DNA from: Paracoccaceae bacterium
GTDB lineage: Bacteria > Pseudomonadota > Alphaproteobacteria > Rhodobacterales > Rhodobacteraceae
Assembly (NCBI GenBank): GCA_022843025.1
Contig: JALHOL010000003.1
Location: forward strand, 372,001 to 436,000
Direction: 5' to 3'
Length of the DNA: 64,000 nt
Shown: positions 24,624 through 34,056 of the stretch, piece by piece
Numbering within the stretch: the first letter of the stretch is position 1
Layout: every line of letters starts with the position of its first letter
Notes under the pieces: generated by a model
Told to the model about the DNA's origin: nothing
Seen by the model: the letters and a program-made list of their open reading frames with translations, nothing else
The model's database searches: none
Position numbers and translations under genes: made by a program

Positions 24624-26573
24624 TCAATGCCGGCGCGACGGGCGGTCAAAGCGGATGCTGTCAAAGACCTTCCGCGCCTCTTCAAGTTCCTCCTTGTCCA
24701 GCGCAACCCCGTTGGCCGAGATCACGGCCTCGCCGACCTTGTCCTGCGGGCCGCGATGTGCTGCGGCGCGGGCCTCGTTCGCCTTGGCGATGCGCCATGT
24801 CAGCCCTTCGTCGACCACGCCTTCGATATCCTGTTCGGCCTCTTCAATTTCGCGGCGGCGGCCACGTTCGGCGGACAGGATGAAGAAATCCTGCGCCAAT
24901 GCGAATTCGGCCCGTTCGGTATCGGCAAGGTCAAGAAGGGCGGGTGCATTACGCACATGGGGATGGGACAGCAACACGTCAAGCGGTGCGGGCGCTGCGC
25001 GGGCGATGGCGTCTTTCGGATCGGGCGCATCGGCATGGGCCAAAAGCAGGTCTCGGATCAGGGCATGACCGTCGCCCGTGCAATCCAGGCTTTCCAGTGC
25101 GGATTCAAAGCGGGCGATCAGGCGCGGATGGGTGACAAGCGTGGCAAGGATCACCGCTTCGCGCAGCGCTTCCTCTACCGGCGTAGTGGCGGATCCCAGC
25201 AGGGAGTGCTTTGTCGTTTGTGCTGGTGGAGCGTTATCAGCAGCTCGTTTTGGAGTTTTCGAGCCATTCTTTCGCGCGCCTGACTCAATCTCCCAAAAGA
25301 GATTTTTCCGAAGATTGAAGAATGCGGTTTCGTAATGTTTGCGAACAGTTGCATCCTTGACCTGCGCGGCCAATTCAAGGCTGCGTTTCTCTAAAGCTGC
25401 TCGCCGCTCCGGCGTTACAAACTTCTTCGAAGCAGTTTCACGCCACCAGAGCAAATCCACCATCGAAAGGGCAGCATCCAACACTTTCTGCATCGCAGGC
25501 GCGCCTTGCGCCTTGATGAGATCGTCCGGATCCATTCCTTGCGGCAGGATGGCAAAGCGCAACCCCTTGCCCGCTTCCAACAGTGGCAGCGCCAGGTCGA
25601 TCACCCGCAGCGCGGCGCGGAATCCAGCCGCATCGCCATCCAGCGCGATGATAGGTTCATCATGGATACGCCAGAGCAGGCGAAGCTGGTCTTCGGTCAC
25701 GGCGGTGCCGAGGGGGGCCACGGTCGCGCGGAAGCCGGCCTCGGACAGGGCGATCACGTCCATATAGCCTTCGGCCACCACCAGGGGCTGGCCCTTGCCC
25801 GCCGCCTCCCGCGCGGGGGCTTGGTTGTAGAGGTTGCGCCCCTTGTCGAAGAGTTCGGTTTCCGGGCCGTTGAGGTATTTGGCCCGCGCGTTCGGGTCCA
25901 TCGCCCGCCCGCCCAAGCTGATGGCGCGACCGCGCGCGTCGCGGATGGGAAAGATGATCCGACCACGGAAGCGGTCATAGGGGGGGCCGCCGTCATCGGG
26001 TTTGGCGCAAAGGCCTGCATCGACGATCAGGTCGGGCGCGATGCCCTTTTGGGTCAGCGCGTGAAAAAGCCCCTGCCGCTGATCCGGGGCAAAGCCGATT
26101 TCCCAGCGGTCCTGCGCGGCGGGTGACATGCGGCGCTTGTCAAGATAGGCGCGCGCGTCCGAGGCGGCAGAGGTTTTCAATTGCAGGCGGAACCATTTGA
26201 CCGCCTCTTCCATCACCTGTGAAAGCTGGGTGCGGCGGTCGGCCTTCTGGGCGGCTTGAGGGTCGCGCGCGGGCATCTGCATCCCGGCCTCGCGCGCCAG
26301 AACCTCGACCGCTTCCATGAACGAGACGTTGTCGTTTTCCTTGATGAAGGTGACCGCGTCGCCCTTGGCGTGGCAGCCGAAGCAGTAATAGAACCCCTTG
26401 CGATCATCGACATGAAAGCTGGCGGATTTTTCCTGATGGAAGGGGCACGGCGCCCACCAGTCACCCTTGGCCATGTTGGACTTGCGCATGTCCCATGTGA
26501 CCTTGCGCCCCACGACTTGGCTCAGGGACACACGGGTGCGGAGTTCGTCAAGGAATCCGGGCGGCAGGGACAT
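24624..26573 (-). CDS. dnaG: DNA primase
   Basis: 649-residue DnaG. The CHC2 zinc finger is Cys43, His46, Cys64 and Cys67; then come the RNAP core, the TOPRIM domain (VVAEGYMDVIALSEAG, ALDGDAAGFRAA) and a C-terminal helicase-binding region. It makes RNA primers for replication. An internal stretch, roughly 25195-25450, coding for the TOPRIM-to-C-terminal linker (around GARKNGSKTPKRAADN), is clearly less GC-rich than the rest and its codon choice differs. The reading frame stays open throughout, so the gene looks functional. Confidence 0.96.
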   Translation of the reverse strand: MSLPPGFLDELRTRVSLSQVVGRKVTWDMRKSNMAKGDWWAPCPFHQEKSASFHVDDRKGFYYCFGCHAKGDAVTFIKENDNVSFMEAVEVLAREAGMQMPARDPQAAQKADRRTQLSQVMEEAVKWFRLQLKTSAASDARAYLDKRRMSPAAQDRWEIGFAPDQRQGLFHALTQKGIAPDLIVDAGLCAKPDDGGPPYDRFRGRIIFPIRDARGRAISLGGRAMDPNARAKYLNGPETELFDKGRNLYNQAPAREAAGKGQPLVVAEGYMDVIALSEAGFRATVAPLGTAVTEDQLRLLWRIHDEPIIALDGDAAGFRAALRVIDLALPLLEAGKGLRFAILPQGMDPDDLIKAQGAPAMQKVLDAALSMVDLLWWRETASKKFVTPERRAALEKRSLELAAQVKDATVRKHYETAFFNLRKNLFWEIESGARKNGSKTPKRAADNAPPAQTTKHSLLGSATTPVEEALREAVILATLVTHPRLIARFESALESLDCTGDGHALIRDLLLAHADAPDPKDAIARAAPAPLDVLLSHPHVRNAPALLDLADTERAEFALAQDFFILSAERGRRREIEEAEQDIEGVVDEGLTWRIAKANEARAAAHRGPQDKVGEAVISANGVALDKEELEEARKVFDSIRFDRPSRRH

Positions 26574-26742
26574 GATCCCTATATCGGGCGGGCGGGGGCG
26601 GCTGTCCAGTCATCATGCGGACGGCAGGCGGGCAGGCCCGCCCGCCGAAGGCCATTCTCCCCACCCGCGCCTTGCGGCGCGTGCGGGGCCCGTTCAGGGG
26701 GCGTTCCGCCCCCTCTGGGCCTGCGGCCCATTCACCCCCTGA

Positions 26743-26796
26743 GAGTATTTGCCGCCAAGATGAAGGGTTTGGGTTTCATCTTGGCCGTAAATACCC
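26743..26796. repeat. Dispersed intergenic motif, copies 2 and 3 in inverted orientation
   Basis: GAGTATTTGCCGCCAAGATGAA at 26743-26764 and its near-complement ending at 26796 form a 20-bp stem with two mismatches and a GGGTTTGGGT-like loop. The interval 26574-26822 also holds GC-rich hairpins (for example GGGGGC-GTTCC-GCCCCC) and no gene. CACCCCCTGAG just before it recurs (inverted) at 46437-46455. Confidence 0.7.
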
Positions 26797-26822
26797 TTCT
26801 GCTCTGACCGCCCCGCGCAGCG

Positions 26823-27374
26823 TTAGGACACCTTGGCGCGGGCGGCCAACACGTCCAAGGCTTCGGCCAGTTCGGCCCAAGCGGTGCGGGCCATGGAGCG
26901 GAAGATCATGATCTCGAACGCGTCCGGGCCAGTGCGGGAGAGGATGGCCTGCATGTGGTTGAGCGGTGCGCGGGCGGTTCGGCCCGCGGGGAAACTGGCC
27001 GCGCGCAGGTCCAGCGGGACGGGGCGCATCAACGCATCCGTAGCTGCAGGGCCGTGCAAGGTGAGGATGGCCCAGCCATCGGTCTGATCCGTCAGCGCGG
27101 CGTGATCGGCCAAGGCATCAGGGGCCGGGACGCCGATCAGGAAGGCCTGATCGCGACCGGTCCAGATCAGGCGGACCTCGCCATTGGTGGATTGGGCATT
27201 GGGCAACGGAAAGGCCAGACCGAGCGGCGCAAATGCGGCGTTGACCTGCGCCATCCGCCCCGGAAAGGGCGCGATGGAGGTGATCGGCGCCGCCCGCCCC
27301 TCGGAAAGAGTGGTGCCGAGCACGGTTACGGGGGCATGGCCGGACAGGGCGGATTTGGCGATGAGTTCAGGCAC
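26823..27374 (-). CDS. soxG: Sarcosine oxidase gamma subunit
   Basis: 183-residue SoxG, the small subunit of heterotetrameric sarcosine oxidase, related to the GcvT fold. GTG at 27374 is chosen because GGAAGGGG lies 9 bases upstream and the protein then starts (M)PELIAKSALSGHAPV; an ATG at 27398 is closer to no such site. It overlaps the end of soxA by 8 bases and closes the soxBDAG operon. Its role is structural within the alpha-beta-gamma-delta complex. Confidence 0.9.
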   Translation of the reverse strand: MPELIAKSALSGHAPVTVLGTTLSEGRAAPITSIAPFPGRMAQVNAAFAPLGLAFPLPNAQSTNGEVRLIWTGRDQAFLIGVPAPDALADHAALTDQTDGWAILTLHGPAATDALMRPVPLDLRAASFPAGRTARAPLNHMQAILSRTGPDAFEIMIFRSMARTAWAELAEALDVLAARAKVS

Positions 27375-30282
27375 GGAGCTTTGCCCCTTCCTTGTCATGG
27401 AACACGGGATCGGTGATTTCGGCCATCACATCGATCTTGCGCAGGTGATCGACGACGCGGATCTTTTGCCCATGTCGCGCGCGGCCATCCTTGACGAAAG
27501 CCAGCGCCAGATGCGCCTCCAGCGTGGGTGACCAGCAGACCGAGGTGATATAGCCCTGATCGGTTTCACGATGCACCCGGTCGCCGGGGGTGAAGACATG
27601 CGCGCCTGCCGTCATGGCGGCACTGGCCCTCAAGCCCACCAGCTGTTCCCGCTCTGGCCCATGCATGCCGGGCCGCGTGGCGGCGGCCTTGCCGATGCAG
27701 TCCTTCTTGGCCGACACCATCTTTTCCATGCCGATGTCAAAGGCCGTGGTGCGGCCATGAATCTCGGCATGGGTGATGAAGCCCTTCTCGATCCGCAAGA
27801 CGTTGAGCGCCTCCATCCCATAAGGACCGCCGCCCATGGTTTCGGCCCGCGCCAGCAGGTCGCGGAACAGCGCCTCGCCAAAGCGGGTGGGAACGGCGAT
27901 CTCATACCCTTCCTCGCCCGAGAACGAGATGCGGAACAGCCGCGCCGGGGTGGAGCCGAGCGTGATGTCCGTCACCCCCATGAAGGGCAGGTTGGGCGCC
28001 TCGCCCAGCAGCGTGGCAAGCAGATCGCGCGCCTTTGGCCCGGCGACGGCGAATTGCGCCCAGCCTTCTGTCACCGAGATGAAGCGCACATCCCAGCCTT
28101 CACAAAAGGCCTGATGCACGAAATCCAGATGGCGCATCACCAATCCGGCGGCGGCGGTGGTGGTTGTCATAAGATAGTGGTTTTCCCCCAGCCGCGCGGT
28201 GGTGCCATCATCCAGCACCAGCCCATCCTCGCGCAGCATCAGCCCGTAGCGGACGCGGCCCACGGGCAGGGTGGAGAAGGTGTTGGTATAGACGAAATCC
28301 AGAAAGCGCGCCGCATCCTTGCCCTGAATATCAATCTTGCCGAGGGTGGAGACATCGGCCACGCCCACGCTACCGCGCACCATGCGGACCTCGCGGTTGC
28401 AGGCCTCCAGCCATGTCGTCTCCCCCGGTTTGGGGAAATAGCTGGGGCGATACCACAGCCCTGCCTCGATCATCGGGGCGCCTCGGTCGCGGCTGGCCTG
28501 ATCGGAGGTGAGGAAGCGTTGCGGCGCAAAACCCGCGCCGCGCCCGCCCGCCCCCATCGCGGCGATGGAGGTGGGGATATAGGGCGGGCGGAAGGTGGTG
28601 GTCCCGGTCTGCGGAATGCCGCGCCCGGTGGCATCAGCAAGGATCGCCAGCGCCGCCACGTTGGAGTTTTTGCCCTGATCGGGGGCCATGCCCTGTGTCG
28701 TGTAGCGCTTCATATGCTCGACGCTGCGGAAGTTTTCCTGCGCCGACAGCTTTACATCCTTGGTCGTCACGTCATTGGCGAAATCGAGCCATTGGCGGCC
28801 CTCAACCCCCGGCGTCTGCCAGAAGGGTGTGATGGCATAAGGCGCGTCCTCGGTCACCGGCAAGGGCATGTCCGGGGCGGTCTTGCCCAGCGCGGCAAGG
28901 GCGGTGCGGGCGGCCTCCATCCCGTCACGCAGACAGGCGGCGGTAGAGAACGCACCGTTGCAGGCCCCGGCAGGCGTCAGGCGCGGCACGGCATCGGGGG
29001 CGGGGATGAAGGCGGCGATATCCTCGCGCCACAAGGGGCGGCCGTTCATGTGGCAGGTCAAATGGACCGTGGGGTTCCATCCGCCCGACATGGCAAGGCA
29101 ATCGGTTTCCAGCGTCGATGTGCCGCCCGCATGGCGGAAAGTGATTGACGACAGGCCAAGTCGCCCAGCCGTGCCGGTGATCTGGGCGTTCAGGTAGACC
29201 GGGCAATCCTCCAGAGCCGTGGCATCGGGGCGGGTGTCGAGGATGGCGGTCACCTTGACGCCAGCCGCCATCAGATCGCGCGCGGTGGCGCGGGCGGCAT
29301 CGTTATTGGCGATGACGGTGATGCGGCTTCCCGGCACCACGCCATAGCGGTGCAGATAGCTGCGTATAGCCGAGGCCAGCATGATGCCGGGGCGGTCATT
29401 GTCGGGAAAGGCCAGCGGCCGTTCCAGCGCGCCGGCGGCCAGCACCGCCTGTCCCGCCACGATGCGCCAGAAACATTCGCGCGGCAGATGCGGGGCGGGT
29501 TTGACATGCAGCCCAACCCGCTCCAGCGCGCCGAAGGTGCCGTCATCATAGGCCCCGGCCACCGAGGTGCGGGTCATCAGGCGCACATTGGGCATGGCGC
29601 GCAATTCAGCCAGCACGGCATCGGCCCAATCCGCGCCGGGTTGCCCATCGATGCGAAGATTTTCGGCAAGCAAGCGGCCGCCCATGCGGGCATCCTCTTC
29701 GGCCAGGATCACATCCGCCCCCGCCTGCGCGGCGGTCAGCGCGGCCATCAGGCCGGTTGGGCCAGAGCCAATCACCAGCACATCGCAAAAGGCCCATGCC
29801 TTTTCATACTGCGCTTCGTCATGCTTGCCAGACAGCGAACCAAGACCCGCCGCGCGGCGGATCAGCGGCTCATACAGCTTTTCCCACAAGGGGCGCGGCC
29901 ACATGAAAGTCTTGTAATAGAACCCCGCCGACAGGAAGGGCGCGGCAAGGTCATTGACCGACAGAAGGTCGAATTTCAGCGACGGGAACCGGTTCTGGCT
30001 GCGGGCAGACAGACCGTCGAACAGTTCCTGCACCGTGACGCGGACATTCGGGGTCTGCTGGTTGCCCTCAAGGATTTCGACCATCGCGTTCGGCTCTTCG
30101 CTGCCTGCCGTCAGCACGCCGCGCGGACGGTGGTATTTGAAGCTGCGCCCCACCAGACGCACATCATTGGCCAGCAAGGCCGAGGCCAGCGTGTCCCCCT
30201 GGTAGCCCTGATAGCTGCGCCCGTCGAAGGTGAAGCTGACAGGTTGGCTGCGGTCGATCAGTCCCTTGCCGGCGAGCCTCAT
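27367..30282 (-). CDS. soxA: Sarcosine oxidase alpha subunit
   Basis: 971-residue SoxA. The N-terminal 2Fe-2S-ferredoxin-like fold (VSFTFDGRSYQGYQGDTLASALLAND) is followed by an NAD-binding Rossmann domain (DVLVIGSGPTGLMAALTAAQAG, about residues 168-189) and a C-terminal aminomethyltransferase (GcvT-like) folate domain from about residue 600. The complex demethylates sarcosine to glycine, passing the methyl carbon to tetrahydrofolate as methylene-THF. The start ATG overlaps the soxD stop (ATGA). No glyA or formyl-THF gene lies nearby. Confidence 0.95.
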   Translation of the reverse strand: MRLAGKGLIDRSQPVSFTFDGRSYQGYQGDTLASALLANDVRLVGRSFKYHRPRGVLTAGSEEPNAMVEILEGNQQTPNVRVTVQELFDGLSARSQNRFPSLKFDLLSVNDLAAPFLSAGFYYKTFMWPRPLWEKLYEPLIRRAAGLGSLSGKHDEAQYEKAWAFCDVLVIGSGPTGLMAALTAAQAGADVILAEEDARMGGRLLAENLRIDGQPGADWADAVLAELRAMPNVRLMTRTSVAGAYDDGTFGALERVGLHVKPAPHLPRECFWRIVAGQAVLAAGALERPLAFPDNDRPGIMLASAIRSYLHRYGVVPGSRITVIANNDAARATARDLMAAGVKVTAILDTRPDATALEDCPVYLNAQITGTAGRLGLSSITFRHAGGTSTLETDCLAMSGGWNPTVHLTCHMNGRPLWREDIAAFIPAPDAVPRLTPAGACNGAFSTAACLRDGMEAARTALAALGKTAPDMPLPVTEDAPYAITPFWQTPGVEGRQWLDFANDVTTKDVKLSAQENFRSVEHMKRYTTQGMAPDQGKNSNVAALAILADATGRGIPQTGTTTFRPPYIPTSIAAMGAGGRGAGFAPQRFLTSDQASRDRGAPMIEAGLWYRPSYFPKPGETTWLEACNREVRMVRGSVGVADVSTLGKIDIQGKDAARFLDFVYTNTFSTLPVGRVRYGLMLREDGLVLDDGTTARLGENHYLMTTTTAAAGLVMRHLDFVHQAFCEGWDVRFISVTEGWAQFAVAGPKARDLLATLLGEAPNLPFMGVTDITLGSTPARLFRISFSGEEGYEIAVPTRFGEALFRDLLARAETMGGGPYGMEALNVLRIEKGFITHAEIHGRTTAFDIGMEKMVSAKKDCIGKAAATRPGMHGPEREQLVGLRASAAMTAGAHVFTPGDRVHRETDQGYITSVCWSPTLEAHLALAFVKDGRARHGQKIRVVDHLRKIDVMAEITDPVFHDKEGAKLRA

Positions 30283-30551
30283 GCCGCGTCTCCCTTACGG
30301 TCGGCCACGGCTTCGACGGACAGGATCTCATGCGTCACCGTGTTGCGCGTTACCACCAGCCACGAGGAACAGCCCATGTCGTGATACCACAGATCGCGCG
30401 TCACCCCCGCAGGGTTGTCGCGGTTATGCAGGTAATCATCCCAAGCCTGCGGCGCGGCATCAGGGGCGGGGCGATTCAGGTAATCCTCGGCGCCATAGTA
30501 ATAGAACTCGCGCCGGTCGCGGGGGCCGCAGAGGGGGCAGGTCAGGCGCAT
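30279..30551 (-). CDS. soxD: Sarcosine oxidase delta subunit
   Basis: 90-residue SoxD with the zinc-binding start MRLTCPLCGPRDRREFYYYG and a downstream His/Cys pair (WYHDMGCSSWLVVTRNT). It is a small structural subunit of the tetrameric complex. The start at 30551 follows from the conserved MRLxCPxCG N-terminus. It overlaps soxA by 4 bases. Confidence 0.94.
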   Translation of the reverse strand: MRLTCPLCGPRDRREFYYYGAEDYLNRPAPDAAPQAWDDYLHNRDNPAGVTRDLWYHDMGCSSWLVVTRNTVTHEILSVEAVADRKGDAA

Positions 30552-30595
30552 GGCAAGCTCATTTCGTGGAAGCGGTGGTTTGTCTGACGGGCGGG

Positions 30596-30619
30596 TTTCA
30601 TCTTGGCCCAAATACCCTC
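30596..30619 (-). repeat. Dispersed intergenic motif, copy 4
   Basis: On the minus strand this reads GAGGGTATTTGGGCCAAGATGAAA. It lies in the 120-bp gap between soxB and soxD and matches the copy at 59806-59827 almost exactly. Confidence 0.75.
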
Positions 30620-30672
30620 GCCGAAGGCGGCGACAGAAGGGGCCGGGTGCAGGGCATGAGGTCTGGTCATGG

Positions 30673-31923
30673 TCAGTGCAGATTGTGCTGGCTGCCGGTG
30701 CCTTCCTCGTCGAGGAGGTGGCCGGTCGCGAAACGGTTCAGGCGGAAGCGGGCGGCAACGGGATGGGATTCACCCGTCGCCATCAGATGCGCCATGCACC
30801 AACCCGAAGCGGGGACGGCCTTGAAGCCCCCGTAGTTCCAGCCGCAGTCGATGAACAGGCCATCCACGGGCGTCTTGTCGATGATGGGCGATCCGTCCGG
30901 CGACATGTCCATGATCCCGCCCCAGGACCGCAGCACCTTGGCCCGCCCGATCATCGGCATCAGGGTCATGCCCGCCTCCATCACATGTTCCACCATGGGC
31001 AGGTTGCCGCGCGACGCATAGCTTGCGTAAAAATCCAGATCGCCGCCAAAGACCAGACCGCCCTTGTCGGACTGGCTGATGTAGAAATGGCCCATCCCGA
31101 AGCTGACGACATGGTCGATCACCGGTTTCAGCCCTTCGGTCACGAAGGCTTGCAGGATGTGGGATTCAATGGGCAGGCGCATCCCTGCCATGGCGGCGAC
31201 TTGCGACGATCGGCCTGCAACGACGATGCCCACCTTCTTGGCCCGGATCGCGCCGCGCGTGGTCTGCACGCCGATCACGCGGCCATTCTGGACGTCGATC
31301 CCCGTCACCTCGCAGTTCTGGATCAGGTCCACGCCGCGCCGGTCGGCCCCGCGCGCATAGCCCCAGGCCACCGCATCATGCCGCGCCGTACCGCCGCGCG
31401 GGTGGAACAGGCCGCCATAGATCGGGAACCGCGTCTGTTCGAAATCGAGATAGGGCAGATGCTCGCGCACACCTTCGCGGTCCAGAAGGATCGCGTCGTC
31501 GCCCTGGTTGATCATCGCATTGCCGCGCCGGGCAAAGGCATCGCGCTGGCCATCGGAATGGAACAGGTTGATCAGCCCGCGCTGGGAATGCATCACGTTA
31601 TAGTTCAGGTCGGGCTCTAGCCCTTCCCACAGTTTCATCGAATGGCTGTAGAATTCCGAATTGCCCGGCAGGAAATAGTTGGCGCGCACGATGGTGGTGT
31701 TGCGCCCGATATTGCCGCTGCCCAGATAGCCCTTTTCCAGCACGGCGATATTGGTCAGCCCGTGGTTCTTGGCCAGATAATAGGCGGTAGAAAGGCCATG
31801 CCCGCCCCCCCCGATGATGATGGCATCGTATTCCGCCTTGGGGGCCGGGTCACGCCAGGCGGGTTTCCAGCCCTTGTTGCCGAAAAGCCCTTCCTTGATG
31901 ACCTGAAAGCCTGAATAGCGCAT
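30673..31923 (-). CDS. soxB: Sarcosine oxidase beta subunit
   Basis: 416-residue flavoprotein subunit. The FAD motif AIIIGGGGHGLSTAYYLA is at residues 34-51, and the conserved FHPRGGTARHDAVAW segment (residues 173-187) lies where the covalent FMN-His is found in the family. It carries out the amine oxidation. The start at 31923 gives MRYSGFQVIKEGLFG as in homologues. It is first in the soxBDAG operon; the gap to soxD carries the dispersed repeat. Confidence 0.95.
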   Translation of the reverse strand: MRYSGFQVIKEGLFGNKGWKPAWRDPAPKAEYDAIIIGGGGHGLSTAYYLAKNHGLTNIAVLEKGYLGSGNIGRNTTIVRANYFLPGNSEFYSHSMKLWEGLEPDLNYNVMHSQRGLINLFHSDGQRDAFARRGNAMINQGDDAILLDREGVREHLPYLDFEQTRFPIYGGLFHPRGGTARHDAVAWGYARGADRRGVDLIQNCEVTGIDVQNGRVIGVQTTRGAIRAKKVGIVVAGRSSQVAAMAGMRLPIESHILQAFVTEGLKPVIDHVVSFGMGHFYISQSDKGGLVFGGDLDFYASYASRGNLPMVEHVMEAGMTLMPMIGRAKVLRSWGGIMDMSPDGSPIIDKTPVDGLFIDCGWNYGGFKAVPASGWCMAHLMATGESHPVAARFRLNRFATGHLLDEEGTGSQHNLH

Positions 31924-32031
31924 CGCTTTATCCCGTCCGCTGGCCGCGCCAAGACAAGCGCGCCACGGGCGAAGATGCAACCCCCGGCGGGCTGGGCCAT
32001 TGCCGGGGGCGACAGGAAATGTCGCTTATGG

Positions 32032-33462
32032 TCAGAGACCCTTGGACCGATAGGTCTGCGCCACGCGACCAATCGACACAAGATAGGCCGCCATCCGCAG
32101 GTCCTCGACATCGGCGCGGCTGTGCCAGACCTCACGCATGGCCTGATAGGCCGATCGCATCGTGTCATCCAGTCCCGACCGGACCAGTTCCAGCTCCCCT
32201 GCCCCGCGCAGATAGGTTTCCTTGAAGCCGGGGTTCAGCGTCCAGCCCAGCCCTTTGTCGGCGGACAGGCGTTCCAACTCATCCACCAGCAGGTGATGTC
32301 GCGCCTCTTCGGCGCGGCGCTGCATCCGGCCAAAGCGGATATGCGACAGGTTCTTGACCCATTCGAAATAGCTGACCGTGACCCCGCCCGCATTGGCATA
32401 CATGTCGGGGATGATCACCGCACCCTTGGCGCGCAGGATTTCATCGGCGCCAAAGGTGATGGGGCCATTGGCCGCCTCAACGATCAGCGGCGCGGTGATC
32501 CGGTGGGCGTTGCCCTTGTGGATCACGCCTTCCAACGCGGCCGGGATCAGGATGTCGCAATCCTTTTCCAGCACCGCCGCACCATCGGCGGTGAACTCCG
32601 CCCCGGCAAAGCCTTTCAACCCGCCGGTGGCGGCCATGTGCTGGCGCACGGCTTCCACATCAAGGCCGGTATCGGAGATCAGGGCACCATCGCGTTCGAT
32701 GATGGCGGTGATCTTCGCCCCATCCTCTTCCGAAAGAAACTTGGCCGCGTGATAGCCCACATTGCCCAGGCCCTGCACCACCACGCGCTTGCCGTCCAGC
32801 CCGCCGGACAGCCGCGCCTTGGCCACATCTTCCGGGTGGCGGAAAAACTCGCGCAGGGCGTATTGCACGCCCCTGCCCGTCGCCTCCACCCGCCCCTGTA
32901 TGCCACCAGCATGGGGCGGCTTTCCGGTAACGCAGGCCCGGGCGTTGATGTCGGTGGTGTTCATGCGGGCGTATTGATCGGCGATCCAGGCCATTTCGCG
33001 TTCACCCGTGCCCATATCGGGGGCGGGCACATTCTGCGCCGGGTGGATCAGGTCGCGCTTGATCAGCTCATAGGCGAAGCGGCGGGTGATCTGCTCCAGT
33101 TCATGTTCATCCCAGGCGCGGGGATCAATGCAAAGCCCGCCTTTCGATCCGCCAAAGGGCGTTTCCACCAGCGCGCATTTATAGGTCATCAGCGCGGCCA
33201 GCGCCTCTACCTCATCCTGGCTGACGGACAGGGCATAACGGATACCGCCCTTCACCGGTTCCATATGTTCCGAATGAACAGACCGATACCCGGTGAAGGT
33301 TTCGATCTTGCCGCGCAGGCGCACCCCGAAGCGGACGGTGTAGGTCGAATTGCAGACCCGGATCTTCTGTTCCAGCCCGGGGCTGAGATCCATCAGCCGG
33401 ACCGCGCGGTTGAACATCAGATCGACAGATTCCCGAAAGCTGGGTTCACCGGAATGTTGCAT
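32032..33462 (-). CDS. Glu/Leu/Phe/Val dehydrogenase (glutamate dehydrogenase type)
   Basis: 476-residue amino-acid dehydrogenase. The catalytic Lys motif (PVKGGIRY, then KCALVETPFGGSKGG) and the NAD(P) Rossmann motif (VVVQGLGNVGYHAAKF) are clear, with the GNAHRITAPLIVEAANGP substrate-cofactor segment. It interconverts an amino acid, most likely glutamate, with its 2-oxo acid and ammonia. The start at 33462 is fixed by GGGAGGATGAC directly upstream; a longer frame to 33681 is unsupported. It lies next to, but is not clearly co-transcribed with, the sarcosine oxidase operon (about 110 bp gap). Confidence 0.92.
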   Translation of the reverse strand: MQHSGEPSFRESVDLMFNRAVRLMDLSPGLEQKIRVCNSTYTVRFGVRLRGKIETFTGYRSVHSEHMEPVKGGIRYALSVSQDEVEALAALMTYKCALVETPFGGSKGGLCIDPRAWDEHELEQITRRFAYELIKRDLIHPAQNVPAPDMGTGEREMAWIADQYARMNTTDINARACVTGKPPHAGGIQGRVEATGRGVQYALREFFRHPEDVAKARLSGGLDGKRVVVQGLGNVGYHAAKFLSEEDGAKITAIIERDGALISDTGLDVEAVRQHMAATGGLKGFAGAEFTADGAAVLEKDCDILIPAALEGVIHKGNAHRITAPLIVEAANGPITFGADEILRAKGAVIIPDMYANAGGVTVSYFEWVKNLSHIRFGRMQRRAEEARHHLLVDELERLSADKGLGWTLNPGFKETYLRGAGELELVRSGLDDTMRSAYQAMREVWHSRADVEDLRMAAYLVSIGRVAQTYRSKGL

Positions 33463-33762
33463 GTCATCCTCCCTGTCGCGCCAAACAGGGGACGCGGCCC
33501 TGACTGTGACGCTAGCACAGCCTGATCCTGTAGCCTCAGGATTACGACGGACAGGTTTGCAGGGATTTAAGACAGCTGCATGAAACACCCGCAAATGCAG
33601 GCGCGCGGGGCCGGTTCGGCAGGGCGCTGCGGCGCTAAGATTTACCTCAATACGCCTGCTTCTTTCCCAATCCTGCCTCAATCCTGCCTAGCGGAATGGT
33701 TAACTTCTGCAGACTTGAGGATGGGTGCCAATCCGCTTGGAACATCCCGGAAAGGGTAAGAC
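33463..33762. other. Gene-free divergent intergenic region
   Basis: About 300 bp between the amino-acid dehydrogenase and a small rightward frame. No gene, tRNA or strong hairpin is seen. It must hold the dehydrogenase promoter. The right part carries short AT-containing stretches (GGAATGGTTAACTTCTGCAG) but no assignable -35/-10 pair. Confidence 0.4.
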
Positions 33763-34056
33763 ATGACGATTTACCATATCAACCGCCGCACAAGGGCAAT
33801 AATTGCCCGGGCGGCATCGGGCGAATCAGTCTCGGGCAGCCTTCGGGCCGCCCGCAAAGCACTGTCTGCGGCCCCGCCACAATCATGGCGGAATTTGGCC
33901 GACCGTTTCGGCGACACCCCCTCTGCCAACCTTGAATCTTCACAAAGCTTGCAGCCAGCACAGGCATCCCGCATCCCTGATCGGGGGCGCAAAGATGCGG
34001 TAAACCGGGTTACCGGGCTGCCGTGCAATGATCATGGGATCACGAGTCATGCGTAA
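33763..34056 (+). CDS. Small hypothetical protein ahead of the TadG gene
   Basis: 97-residue frame starting MTIYHINRRTRAIIARAASG, with GGAAAGGGTAAG at 7-9 bases upstream. It is Arg/Ala/Ser-rich and has no membrane segment or signal. Its end overlaps the start of the VWA/TadG gene by a few bases, so it could be a coupled leader gene. The last 30 residues look less protein-like than the first 55, so the true gene may be shorter or absent. Confidence 0.4.
   Translation: MTIYHINRRTRAIIARAASGESVSGSLRAARKALSAAPPQSWRNLADRFGDTPSANLESSQSLQPAQASRIPDRGRKDAVNRVTGLPCNDHGITSHA

Noticed and set aside
27571-29148. 525-codon plus-strand frame opposite soxA
   Set aside because: It is antisense to a full-length SoxA. 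The composition is His/Arg/Gly-rich with no motif, as expected of a shadow frame.
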